DNA of 64,000 bases, taken from positions 240,810 to 304,809 of the forward strand of contig SCFE01000036.1 of assembly GCA_004352715.1 (NCBI GenBank). The letters are read 5' to 3'. Numbering within the stretch: position 1 is the first letter of the stretch; the number at the start of each line of letters is the position of its first letter. The notes beneath the pieces are model-generated. The model did no database searches. It had not been told where the DNA came from and worked only from the letters and a program-made list of their open reading frames with translations. Positions 1-11,282 of this stretch are shown one piece after another. The position numbers and the translations under genes were made by a program. The DNA is from Hofstenia miamia. Lineage: Eukaryota > Xenacoelomorpha > Acoela.

Positions 1-454
1 GAATTCATAAATGATATCAAATAGCATGCCAAATTGCTTTGACTTAGGTACTGCAAGGCTAAAAGCACATTGTTATCTTGACTTCCAAGACTTCACTTGA
101 AGATAAATTTGCCCTCTGACAGATTTTATCCTATTATAACTGATATTTTGACATATATATAAAATGGCAGATTTCCAATTCCTCATTCTTCACAGTTAAT
201 AAACAAAACTAATCATTTCATAACAAAATCTAATGTAAACAATGTAGTAGTCATTGAATTGCATTGAGTTTCAGCTAATCAAACCTGATTCTATTTTTAG
301 TAGCCTAATGAGAAAAATGAGCTTTGTCTGCAACATCAATCATGACATTGGGAATTCAGTGAAATTATTTCTAATCCCAAATATCTGAAATGTTTAAGCT
401 TGAATCAATCTTAATTAATTTACTAAATTGTAGTGTAACTTGGAGACTTATTTT
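1..454. other. AT-rich, CpG-free flank with no gene
   Basis: I see no coding potential here. The stretch shares the near absence of CpG found through 12,780, so it may be the 3' part of a further gypsy copy upstream, but nothing in it aligns by eye to the region before the second LTR. Confidence 0.3.
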
Positions 455-1373
455 TTGATTTTATTATTAGGCACTCTGAAAATGGGTTACATCTTTTTGA
501 AGTCCTTATTTAATGATTAGGTGCTATCAATTTGTATCAATTTCTTTAATTCAATTTGTTCACATTTTTTAGTGTAGTTATTCAATCATATTATTATTTG
601 TCCCCTCAGTTTAAAGTATGTGTGATTGCTCATTTTAACTTTGTGAGGGAAATTGTGTTTGAAATTGTAAACAGTATCTAGGTAATAATTTACAATTTTT
701 GTAATAAATATCTGAGACTACTGTAGCAAAGTGTACAATAAATTTGTCTTCCTTCAACTGTGTTCAATCTTTTTTGCTTTTTATTATGTAGTAACCCCCT
801 TTAAATTTATCATCAAAGATTTGGTTATGATAACTATTGCTTAAGATCCAGCAACAATTTGGGAAGAAACTGTACTAGGTCTGGGGTGCCAAATAGCTCC
901 TTAACAGTGACAGCCTGAATTGTGGTTGCTTTAGGTTATGATTATGTGTAGGGAATAACAACTTTTATTCAATTGATCTGTACATGCACATAATGTTAAC
1001 ACTGTAAATATACTATGCTGTTTGCAAATGTGAATGCACAGCAATTATGTGCCTTTTGATTATTATTTATTTACATGAGCTGAGATATGGAACTCTGAGA
1101 TAAATTGTTTATTAAGCTAGAAATTACTACTTGAGACACAAAATTAGCACCTTGGCAAGTAAGGATGGCTTTGTGGACATGGCTTTGGCATGATGCTGTT
1201 TGAATTGGTCACTGCTGGAGTTGTTTATGGAATTTCTATGTTTATTAGGCAAATTGGTGAACCACTAATGTTTCTTCCTTTTTGGAATGTACAGTAAACT
1301 TTGCAACCTTTGATCTTAACTCTTAAGTTTCCCAGTACTGCTAGAGTAGCCAGAGCTCCCCCACAATTCTACA
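455..1373 (+). repeat. LTR of gypsy element 1
   Basis: Most of this stretch matches 8,673-9,604 with many differences. Shared blocks include the polyadenylation-like AATAAA stretch near 735, the block beginning aagatccagc near 843, the block with gagctgaga near 1,077, and the terminal ccccacaattctaca. The right edge is set by the primer-binding-like site that follows. The left edge is approximate, because similarity fades near 460 and I found no clear polypurine tract. The divergence between the two LTRs indicates an old insertion or two different subfamilies. Confidence 0.6.
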
Positions 1374-1393
1374 TGGTGACCTTGACATGATGC
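1374..1393 (+). other. primer-binding-like site of gypsy element 1
   Basis: The sequence tggtgaccttgacatgatgc directly follows the LTR end. An almost identical copy follows the second LTR at 9,605. The position and the TGG start fit a tRNA primer-binding site. I did not assign the tRNA. Confidence 0.5.
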
Positions 1394-1870
1394 TGGACAA
1401 ATTAGGGTGTCAGTTTAACTCTCTACTCTATTCTGTTGAAGTTACTAAAGTGGTCATCAGATTTTTTCCTGGTTATTGTAACATAGTGCTGAGCTTTTAC
1501 TGTTTCTATATCATATTTGGTTTTGTTCTTTCTCTTTGGTGTGAGCCAGCTTGGATATTTGCTTCCCCTAGCCATGAATTGACTTCACTACCACTCAATG
1601 CATAACTTTGCCTCTTATTTTATTTTTATGCTGCAGTTCTGTGCTCTGAAGCTGTCACTAAGCTTCTACATTGTTTTTACTCATTCTGGGTGTTACTTTG
1701 TTGTTGTCTTGTTCTTCTAGAATTTGGATTTATTACTGTAACCTACACTGTGCTGTCTACTATTATTAGTTTTGCTTCTCCAAACCCAGTTGGAATTTAT
1801 CTTGATTTGTTGGAATTGTTTTTCTCAATCTTCTTGTTTTTTCTGAATAGAATTTAGTAGTTTGTCTCAT

Positions 1871-3480
1871 AATGGGACTCCCACTCAGGGTTTCCCCAGT
1901 GTGAGTGCTAGCAGCCCAAACATTGCTCCTCACACTGCTGGAATTAATTCAATTGTTTCTCTGTTGTCTTTTGATCCCTATTATATTCTCACGCATACAC
2001 TGCAGTCCCTTGAGCCTCAAAACAACAAGATTGATCAACTCTGAGCTGCCCTTGCCAAACAAACCAGTTGACATCATGCTTGTGAGCAATGCTTAGATTT
2101 GCTTCAAGCTGAGATGCAAGAACAGGCCCATGAAGCTCAATTGCAAGAGAGATGTTTCATTGATTCAATCAATGCTTTGGAAATTCAACTTCAAACCTTG
2201 GCAACACCTCTGCCTACATCCCAACTTGGGGGAGTACCCCAGCGTGTTCTTCACTCTCCCAGTCTAGATTTTCTGAGTATGTAACTCACAGTGTTTTACA
2301 AGATGATTTGGACACCTTTTCTGAACACCTTTCTAAACAAATTTCTGAAATGATTTTTGCTTGCCTTCTGAGCAGCCCCATTGTCTCCACCTCTACACCA
2401 TTGATGCCTCAATTCATTACCCCAGTCACTTCATTCAAAACTAGAGAACCCACCTTTACACTGTCAGCTTTGACTCAAATTTCCAGGTTAACCACAATTG
2501 CCACTCCAGATCCATATGTGCTGAGTGTGACCATTTTGCCTCCTGCACCCATGAATACTTGTGTTACCCCCACTGTTGGAACTCCAATTACTCCCCCACA
2601 GTCATGTGATCTTTCTATGTCTACTCTGAAGACTGGACCACATTTTACCCAATTGATCCTACCTACAACTGCTTTTGGAAATGAAACCACTAACTTATTT
2701 AATCATCATTCTATATTGCCTAAGTTCACTGGAAAGATCAATGAAATTTCACAGTTTTTTGAAGAGTGGGTTTTCCTCTTTGAATTAACATTGCAGCACT
2801 ACAAAGCCACTCAGGCTCTGCTGTTGCTCAATTTCCTACCTACCTTCAAGGTCCTGCATACAACCACTACATGATGTTGGATCAGGATTTGAAGACTAAT
2901 TACCAAATTCTCATTGGTTATTTTGAGGACTATTACAAGGTACCTCACATTAAGCATCAATACAAGATGCTATTATGTGACCTTTAGTTCAAGAAGGGCA
3001 ACAACATGCATACTTACATCATGCAGGTGGAAAGACTGTTCTGTTTAAGCAAGCTCACCCCCAATTATTTGAAGCATGATCTCTTTTCATACATTTGTTG
3101 GGGCTTTACACCTAACAATTGTAGTCACCTTGAACTTAAGTGTGATCCTGACAACAATCTTAACCTGATAATTCATAAAGCTATTAGCATTGTGTACATG
3201 CTCCACAATACCAATCACATCAACAAGGATGCTGGAGATCTTAAAGCAGGTTCATCTTTTTGCAGAAACCTCCTAACTCCTTGAGCACTGTTGCTTCAAC
3301 AGTGAAATAGAACTTGAACAGACTCATTGCTTCCATTGCAGGCAGAAAGGCCATACAAAGTTGCAATGTCATGCTGTCATTTGTTTAGTTGCTGATGGTA
3401 AAGGCTTTATCATTGATGAGCCCAGAGTCAAAGAGTGTCCTTCTGATTTATCTGTTAGCTCTGTTGATCAGTTAAACTAG
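1871..3480 (+). pseudogene. gag of gypsy element 1, broken
   Basis: This is the capsid-type polyprotein region. The start at 1,871 corresponds to the ATG at 10,028 in the second copy. A long Ser/Thr/Pro-rich region (about 2,308-2,700) precedes a conserved block with the motif LPKFTGKI and the later motif EEWVFLFELT, both shared with the second copy. A retroviral-type zinc knuckle (C-X2-C-X4-H-X4-C) is readable at 3,328-3,369. Several stops and frame changes interrupt it, for example after 2,284 and 2,874. It cannot make an intact Gag. Confidence 0.7.
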
Positions 3481-3529
3481 TCAGAGTGCTGCCTCCTAGA
3501 AAATGTGCACATGGCATTCTGGTAATCAC

Positions 3530-6500
3530 TTCACTGTTGTGTACTAATGTTATCCCTGTGGATATAAATTGATCTCTGATCAATGTCACCATCAATACTG
3601 ATGCTTCAGCCTCAATCATTAGTGACTCTTTTTGCTCCAAGTTATGTTTATCATAAAATGATTTACTTCCATCTACTATGCATCTGTTGAATGCCTCTGG
3701 GAAAGCATTATCTTTGAAAGGTCATGTACTGAACCTGGAACTACACATTTGGCAGGAACCATTTGTTGTTGATCTGATTGTTATAGATACCTGTGATCAG
3801 CCACTCCCATAATACATAATTCTGGGAAATGATTTTCTTGAGCAGAACACATGTGTTATTGATTAAGGAAAGAACATGATTTCCATCCACAAAAGTGGAC
3901 ATTGGCAGGAGCTCACTACCATTCCAGAGCAGGATATCTTGTTAAGATTTTCTGAAAGTGTAATTTTTGAGCCTCATCATTGGCAGCATGTCCCCATCAC
4001 TACTGACTCTGCCTACACTGGTGATGTTATGGTTTCTGGATTCAAGGGGAAGAACTTCTCTAGAGTCAACTTCTCCCCTGATCTCTGCCATGTCTCTAAA
4101 GGAAGAACATACATTACTATCTTAAATAGTTCTAATTCATTGGTCAAGATAGACCTTTCCCAGCTAAAACTTATTGCAACCCCCGTTTGTCTGGAATTCC
4201 AGGCCACTGCCTGTCTACCAATATTAACTGCCATTCATAATTTGGTGGAACCAAGTAATCCCATCTAGATCCCTCTTGTTAATGAGTGGACTCATCTGCA
4301 TCTTAGCTCTCAAGAGTGTGAGTCACTTTCTCACCTGCTTCAGCAACATCACAAGGCTTTCAATTACAGCTCAATTAGCATTGGCCAGGCTGTTGGCAAA
4401 CAACACTCTATTGTAACCAAGAACAATCATCCAATTTGCCTGTCCATTAGGAGGGTACTAGAAAACCTCAGAGAAGAATATGAAAAGATTCTGAGCAATC
4501 TTATAGAAAGTGGCATTATTCAGGCTAGTAATAACCCCTATGCACACCCACAGTCTTTATTAAACAAGGTGACAAGTACTGCCTCTGTGTGGACTTTAGG
4601 AAGCTTAATGATGTTACAGTAAAGGATGTGTATCCACTTCCCAACACTGAGGATCTTCTCTATGATGCTAGTCAGTATAAGTTGTTCAGGTTCCTCAACT
4701 TGTTCAAAGCATATCAGCATGTGCCAATGAAGCCTGCTGATATCTTAAGGATTGCCTTCATTACTCTGTATGGCCTCTTTGAGTAGAAAGACATGGCTTT
4801 CACTGGTAACAACTTCTCTGAGCATCTAGAAAGGCTTGGATGCACCCTTAATCTTTTATATGAATCTGGTCTCTAAGGAAATGGAAACAAGTGTTCCCTG
4901 TTACAACCATGTGTTACCTTTCTTGGGAGAATCATCAAACCTGGTCATATTTCCATCAAAAACAATGTGAAAGATCATTTGGATAAAATTGAAACTCCTC
5001 ACTCTCATAAGGATGTGCAATGCATTATGGGATTTCTGAATTATTACAGTACTTTCATCTCTGAATTAGCTAACAAGATCAAGCATATTTCCAATCTATT
5101 AAGGTGCAAGATTGAATTTAAGTGGACTTGGGAAGAGTAAGAGGAGCTCAATGCCATCAAGGGAGAATTACAAAAGATTCCCAGCTTAAATTATTTGAAA
5201 GAGTTCCTTATTGACTATGATGCCAGTTCTGTCACAATTAGTGGCATGCTCAGCCAACTCATTGGTGGAAGAGTAGGCCTGATACAGTACTTCAGCCACA
5301 AGCTGTGAAGCACTGAGCAGAATTATGGTGGTACAAAATCTAAAATTTTGGCACTAGTAGAGAGTCTGAAGAAATTTTGTTTCTTTATTTTGGTCTGTCA
5401 CTTTACTGTGTAAATGGTAACTCTGCACTAGCCTGCCTGAAGAAAATTTCTTGGGAAAAGTCCAACATTGTTGCCCATTGGATTGAATACTTGAATGGTT
5501 TTATGTTTTCTATTAAGCACTGTCCAGGGAGACTTCATAACAATGCAGACTATTGGACCACTCTCCCTAGTTATGAGTGTGAGCTCTGGAAACTGTAAGG
5601 AGAGAAGACACCATTCAGGTTTATCCCTGTTACTGATTATGAGCACCTTCCTGAGATCAATGCAGATTGCCATGGCAACATGATCCTTCCAATTCTTGTA
5701 AAAGAAGAAATCACTGAAGCAGAGATTTTGCATCACCAATGCCACAATAAGGTACTAATCAAAATTATTTTGAAATTAATGAACACTAATTACATCCTCA
5801 GTCCTGTTGCCAACAGATACTTTTGGTGATACAACTGGAAACAGACAGAAGCAAGCCTGCTTTATGCTCAAAGCTGAAATAGTTGGTTAGCTCTCTCCAA
5901 GTATTTCCAAAGAGATTTGGTGCATGAGATCTATGAAAAAGACCACTTAAGAATCATACAATCAGTGCACACATTTAACACAAGGCATGTCACAGTTGGC
6001 ATTAGAGCCAAGGTACAGGATGTGATTGACAAATGTACTACTTGTTTATTACAAGGGACTGGGCACTTCCCAGAGCAGTGAGCCAAGCTTCACAGCAGAG
6101 CTGCAGAATGCATGAACAAAGTTGTACATATGGACATCAAGAAGCTCTCCCATGATGAAGAAGGGTACCAGTATCTTCTTGTACTTATTGACCATTTTAC
6201 TAAGTACACCCAACTCATCCCCTTCAACAGCACCACCACTAAGTTTATTGGAGAGAAAGTAGTCAAGGAATGGATCCTTAAGTTTCAGCCCATGGAATGC
6301 CTGATATCTGATCATGGTCCCAAGTTTGAAAACCCCCTCATGGAGACTTTGATGAATGAACTTGAAATACTCCACAAATTCCCCACCATGTATCACCTGC
6401 AATTGAAAAGAGTCATGGAAAGACTTAACCATATGGTCATCAAACTAATTTGAGTCACTCTTGCCTGATCAGCAGGCTGAAACTGGAAATGCATTATCAA

Positions 6501-6914
6501 AGCTGTAGAATATTTTTACAACACTGCAGTGCATTCTACTACAAACGTCAGCCCTTTTAAGGCTATGTTCAGTCATGAGGCAAGTATGCCCCCTTTCTAT
6601 TATGTTCCCTGATTATAATGAACCTATGTTGGAGAATTTTGTGAATCATATGTTACATGAGTTCCAAGAAGTACACTTAACTATTTGCAGAAATACTAAT
6701 CAATCTGTCATCCACCAAGGGTGGAATGTTAATCATAAGTTATATGGCAAGCCTCATAAGCTTGGCAACAAGGTCTTCACCTATTTTCCTTGCCAGATCA
6801 CTGATGCTAATCAAGTGAGGAAGCTTGCTACTAATTGGCAAGGCCCATTTACTATTACCAAAGTGTTAGATCATAATAAATATTTATTAAATAATGGGAG
6901 AGTTGCCCATTTCT
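3530..6914 (+). pseudogene. pol of gypsy element 1, broken
   Basis: Domains in order are an aspartic-protease-like block near 3,590 whose catalytic triplet is altered, reverse transcriptase about 4,440-5,000 (DFRKLN at 4,590 and the palm region that follows), RNase H about 5,200-5,560 (YDASS near 5,216), an integrase zinc-binding region about 5,960-6,050, and the integrase core 6,110-6,450 (MDIKKLS, then SDHGPKFEN, then MERLNH). A GPY/F-like module (WQGPFTITKVL) lies near 6,837. Numerous in-frame stops separate these blocks, so the element is non-autonomous. Confidence 0.8.
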
Positions 6915-6915
6915 A

Positions 6916-7146
6916 ATGACTCAAGAGAACTGTAAAGATATTAGTAATGTTGTCATCAACCCTAACAGTGAATTTTCACTTGTCAACAATGGAGTAAATG
7001 AACTTGAGACTTATGATAACCTTACTAAATGTGAGGAAGATGACCTCACTAAGGTTGAGTACAATATTAACACCTTGGTAATAGTAGCAACATTACTGCT
7101 ACTCATATTTTGGCTAGACATAGAGTTAGGGACCAAGAGTATTTAG
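6916..7146 (+). CDS. small ORF after pol with one hydrophobic segment
   Basis: A 76-codon reading frame starts at the last base of the preceding pol frame. It is acidic in its first two thirds and carries one hydrophobic stretch (TLVIVATLLLLIFWL) near its end that could span a membrane. I recognise no family. It may be only the decayed end of pol or of a longer 3' ORF, so function is unassigned. Confidence 0.2.
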   Translation: MTQENCKDISNVVINPNSEFSLVNNGVNELETYDNLTKCEEDDLTKVEYNINTLVIVATLLLLIFWLDIELGTKSI

Positions 7147-7235
7147 ATCATTTAAATACCCAAAATTGGGAACTTAATTAACCTTTATGTTTAGCAACCA
7201 AGCCACATCAGATGAAATGAACTGAGAACCAAATG

Positions 7236-7494
7236 CCCACAAGGAGACAAGTGAGGCAAAGACACAATCTGCAAAATGAAAGGAGGCAAGATGACACCCC
7301 ACATTGAGCAGATGAGAGCATATCCCAGAAACAAGGAAGGATTCAAGAGGACTTNNNNNNNNNNNNNNNNNNNNNCCCACAAGGAGACAAGTGAGGCAAA
7401 GACACAATCTGCAAAATGAAAGGAGGCAAGATGACACCCCACATTGAGCAGATGAGAGCATATCCCAGAAACAAGGAAGGATTCAAGAGGACTT
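7236..7494. repeat. 119-bp exact direct repeat around an N gap
   Basis: Bases 7,236-7,354 and 7,376-7,494 are identical as far as I can read, separated only by 21 N (7,355-7,375). Perfect identity inside an element whose other repeats are strongly diverged points to a gap-edge assembly duplicate rather than a biological repeat. Confidence 0.8.
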
Positions 7495-7499
7495 GAGTA

Positions 7500-7640
7500 G
7501 CAGACCATGCAACTACTTGGGGTACTAAATAGCCAAATTAGGAATGTGATTCCCACAACTAATTGGGGCGCCAAATAGCCCCTTGAGAGCAGACCTTGGA
7601 TGACTATTTGGGGTACCAAATAGCCCCTCAGGAGTCTGAG
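7500..7640. repeat. repeated GGGGYRCCAAATAGCCCC-type motif
   Basis: Three related units of the type ttggggNNccaaatagccc lie near 7,517, 7,562 and 7,606. A fourth lies inside the first LTR near 884. The last unit forms an inverted repeat, CTATTTGG-ggta-CCAAATAG, at 7,604-7,623. The role is unknown. The position between pol and ORF3 would suit a regulatory or packaging element, but that is inference. Confidence 0.5.
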
Positions 7641-7705
7641 GAGCAAATTAAGTAGAGAGTGCCTTTTGCTAATATTAGTGCTAACATACAACCATCCCAA
7701 GTAAT

Positions 7706-8656
7706 TTGAAAACCCCTTCTAGCCCTGGTCCTTTGTCACACATGTCCACTAGTGTTATATCCAAGAGGAACAAAGAACACAGAAAAAAGACTTCCAAGGT
7801 AGGAAATGAGATATTACACTCTTATATTATTGCTACCCCTAAGGCTGTCAGTTTTGTGCATGACAATTTGTTGGAGGAGACAAAAAACAAGTTATGTTGG
7901 ACCTTCAATAGTAAGTCACTCAGTTGTTCCATAGACTTAATCCCATTCATTATTGATGATGAGCATAGGCCTAAGATTAATAGTATTATCTGTTATGATT
8001 CCAAGATGCATGGCATGCTCAAGAGGCCATACTGGCGCAGTATGGTCCACACCATGTTTGATGAGGACTTCAACCTCACTCATCTTTGTCAATTTTTGAA
8101 CAGCAAGAAGGATAACAAGAAGTTTGAGTGTGTAAACATTGATTTTGACAACTTGCAATTTATTTACTTTTTCTATGTCAGTGAAGTGAATCACCCAAAG
8201 ATAATGGAGAAGATTGAAATCACCTACTGGTTGGTGAAGGTTGAGCACATCAGGCTATCTATGTTTCTCAAGGAGGAATACCAAGATGACATCCCTGACC
8301 CAGTCAAGAGCCTCCACATCAGGGTGGAAAACTTCACAATTCTCCACACTGACTACTATTCTCCCACTAGCATCTATCAGTCAGGTATCTTTTCAGTTAC
8401 CAAGCTCATTTACACAGACTTGCTTCTTTGCAAGAAGATCCCCACACACCATCTTGCTGTCAACACTAGACTCATAATCAACAACACAGCCATCCATGTG
8501 CAAATGCTGGAATCTACCAACATCAATCTGCTGAGCCTTCCATTAGTCACTGACATGAATGTCAGTTTTGTGTTTTCACAGAGTTCTACCACATTGGCAG
8601 AAATTGATGAAGTCTGGACAAACCTCAAGGCAGATAGAAACCCCAAGTCCATTTGA
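7706..8656 (+). CDS. intact 316-residue ORF between pol and the LTR; family not recognised
   Basis: This reading frame is completely open, while gag and pol on both sides are riddled with stops. It lies after pol and ends just before the middle LTR, the position of an accessory or envelope-like third ORF. The start at 7,706 is the first ATG of the open frame. The predicted protein starts with a basic, Ser/Lys-rich segment, then has mixed alpha/beta-type composition with aromatic runs such as FIYFFYV. I see no signal peptide, transmembrane segment, zinc finger or catalytic signature. It could be an element accessory protein, a captured host gene, or a fragment of a cellular gene into which the elements inserted. 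Confidence 0.5.
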   Translation: MKTPSSPGPLSHMSTSVISKRNKEHRKKTSKVGNEILHSYIIATPKAVSFVHDNLLEETKNKLCWTFNSKSLSCSIDLIPFIIDDEHRPKINSIICYDSKMHGMLKRPYWRSMVHTMFDEDFNLTHLCQFLNSKKDNKKFECVNIDFDNLQFIYFFYVSEVNHPKIMEKIEITYWLVKVEHIRLSMFLKEEYQDDIPDPVKSLHIRVENFTILHTDYYSPTSIYQSGIFSVTKLIYTDLLLCKKIPTHHLAVNTRLIINNTAIHVQMLESTNINLLSLPLVTDMNVSFVFSQSSTTLAEIDEVWTNLKADRNPKSI

Positions 8657-8672
8657 CCCACAATTATTATAC

Positions 8673-9604
8673 TGTAGAGTCACTCAGGGCCTTTATTTTT
8701 GCCTTCATTTAATTAATGGCAATCTTCTTTCATTAATTTCATGCTAATCTTTGATAAATTTAGTGATTTTAATGATTTTTAGTGTTTTCAAACTTAAGTT
8801 TCAAATTAGTTATTAATTGTCCCCTTGATCAAATTGAACATGTAATTGCTTGTTTGAATTGTGAGGGAAATCAAATGAATTTGTAAAATGGTAAATATTT
8901 ACCTTGTTCTTGTATAAAAGTAGGGAAGACATTGTAGCAAACATCAAATAAATTTTGTCTTGCTGGATACCATTTGCTTTTTCTTATATTTAATATCTCT
9001 AACCCTTTTTAGCTATGGTATTGATATAATAATGATGCACTTGTAAGATCCAGCTATAATGTGGGAGGAACTCTGCTTTGCCAGGGGCAATAACTTGCTC
9101 CTTGACAGATGGTAGCCCATATTGTGGTCACTTTAGTGCTGTGCATAGGTATAGGGAATAAGAACTGTTAACATCAATTGTTCATACATGCACTTAAGAA
9201 CAACACAATGCAAATATAATATGCCAATTGTGAATGAAAGTACATGGCAGTTACATGTTATTATATTTTATTAAATGAGCTGAGATAAGAAGAATGCTGA
9301 GCTAAATTTGTTTTATTGAGCTAGAAATTAATACTAGAGACACACAATTTGCACCTTGGCATATAAGGATGGTTTTTCATGATTTGGCTTCAGCATGATG
9401 CTGTGTGAATTGGTCACTATCTGGAATGCCTTCTTGAGGAATGGTTTTAGATCTTTCTATAGTGAAATTGATGAACTACCAATGTTCATTTGGTTTGTTG
9501 GAATATGGGTCACTCTCAGTGATGGTAAATCTTTGCAAACTTCAGTCTACACTACATGTTACCCAGTGCCACCTTAGGTGCTAGATGTGCCCCACAATTC
9601 TACA
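8673..9604 (+). repeat. LTR between gypsy elements 1 and 2
   Basis: It matches 455-1,373. A TATA-like gtataaaag lies near 8,922 and an AATAAA lies near 8,948, giving plausible promoter and polyadenylation signals. The right edge is set by the primer-binding-like site at 9,605; the left edge is approximate. Confidence 0.6.
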
Positions 9605-9624
9605 TGGTGACCCTGACATGATGC
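9605..9624 (+). other. primer-binding-like site of gypsy element 2
   Basis: tggtgaccctgacatgatgc differs from the site at 1,374 by one base and has the same position relative to its LTR. Confidence 0.5.
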
Positions 9625-10027
9625 AGAACTGTTCTTGGTGTTTTCTTACTGTATTCAGTCTTGTTCTTTCCAGTTGGTATGAGTCAGCCAGAATGGATTT
9701 CCCCTGAACACAATTTACTTCACTGCCAATCAATGCACAACTTTACCTCATACACAGTTCTACAATCTCAATTCTGTGATCTGAAGCCATTACTGAGCCT
9801 TGATTGTTTTTACCCATTCTTAGTGCCATATTGGCATTGTCTCATTATTCTAGTAATTGGAATGATTGCCTTACCTATACCTCACTACTGTCTGTCAGTT
9901 GCTTTTTGTTTCTCTTATACAGTTTTGATGTTTCTCCTACATTATTGGAATTATTTTTGAAACCTTTCTCTTGTTTTACTTTTACTTATTCTTGTTCTTA
10001 TGGATATGGATTTTTCCATTTCTCATA

Positions 10028-11107
10028 ATGGGACCAGAGGTCCCCTGTGTGATTGTTGGTGGCCTGGATGCTGCCCCTCACACCATTGGATTTGATTCTG
10101 TTGTTGTTTTACCTACACCTACCCCCACCAAACATGTTTTTGCTATGTCTACACCCTCTGAAGTTTCTCAGCAAGAGATCCCCACTCCTGCTACCTCTTC
10201 AAACCCATTTATTTCATATATGGCATCATCACCTCCTCTAGAGTTGCTGACAACTGAAGTTGAACAACTTAGAGATGCCCTTTCCAAGCAGATTTCTCAG
10301 CACTGCTCTTACAAAGTACACCTTTATGCCCTGCAGGCTGAGCTATGATAACAAGCCACTGCAGATTGGCAGCATGAGAGATGCTTGCTTGATTTGATTT
10401 CTGCATTAGAGATGTGAGTTCAAGAACCTACCCTACCTTCTCCCCCAATCTCACTAGGGGAACCTGAGTACATAACTTGTGCCTTCTTGGATAATGACCT
10501 TGATGCTCTCTCTGAAAGATTTTCAAGTATCATATTGCAAACACTTTCTGCTCACCTTTCTCATGCTCCAATAACACCTACTATGATTCCAGTGACACTG
10601 CCATTTGTCACCCCCATTACCTCTTTTACAGTTGGAGGCCCTACATTTACCCAGTCAGCTCTCATGCAAGTTTCAACATTAACCCCCATAGCTACATCAG
10701 GCCTTTGTACCCTGAGCACAACAGTAGTGCCCACAGCACCTGTCAGTATCACAGTTATTCCAACTGCTATGATCACTTTGCCTCCTCCCCTGAGTAATCC
10801 TATCAGTTCCATGACAACTCATTGACCACACTTTACCCAGTTGATCTTACCTACAGAAGCATCTGGAAGTGAATCAACAAACATTTTCAATCAACACTCC
10901 ATGTTGCCAAAATTTACTGGAAAAATTGATGAGATTTCACAGTCATTCAAAGAGTGGCTCTTCCTTTTTGAGCTCACTATGAAACAATATAAAGCTACAC
11001 AGGATGCTGCCATTGCTCAATTCCCCATGTACCTCCAGGGAATTGCAAATAATCAGTACATGATGTTGGACAGAGAGCTCAAAGCAAATTATCAAGTTCT
11101 GCTGTAG
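10028..11107 (+). pseudogene. gag of gypsy copy 2, broken
   Basis: The ATG at 10,028 opens a frame of 107 codons that ends at tandem stops near 10,349. Homology to copy 1 continues through a Thr/Pro-rich region (10,487-10,825) and the conserved LPKFTGKIDEISQSF block (10,901). After 11,107 the sequence jumps to the end of the zinc-knuckle region. Relative to copy 1 this deletes a few hundred bases, including the first knuckle cysteines. The Gag is non-functional. Confidence 0.7.
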
Positions 11108-11282
11108 TACAGAAGAAACCTGATAAAGAATGCCATGGACAATTAGGTCACATTCAGACTCAGAGTGGTGCAGTTTTTCATCTAGTGACTAATGAAGATG
11201 TTTTCATTATTGGAGAGCCATCAACTGAAGTGTGTACTCCTGACCCCCTGGTTGAGTCAGTCAGTCATTTAAATTAGATGGA

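Larger units (their letters stand above)
455..9604 (+). mobile_element. Ty3/gypsy LTR retrotransposon, degenerate copy 1
   Basis: The order is LTR, gag with zinc knuckle, protease, reverse transcriptase, RNase H, integrase with a GPY/F-like module, an extra 3' ORF, then a second LTR. Integrase after reverse transcriptase is the Ty3/gypsy order. Every gag-pol domain is broken by stops or frame changes. CpG is nearly absent throughout, consistent with long-term cytosine methylation and deamination. The second LTR is shared with a second, truncated copy, so the pair forms a tandem LTR-internal-LTR-internal array. Confidence 0.8.

Noticed and set aside
1387-1605. 72-codon open frame inside the region after the first LTR
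   Set aside because: It lies in the leader before gag, has no homologous open frame in the second copy, and is probably chance.
7706-8656. Envelope glycoprotein interpretation of ORF3
   Set aside because: The predicted protein has no signal peptide, no transmembrane anchor and no regular cysteine or glycosylation pattern, so an envelope call is not supported.
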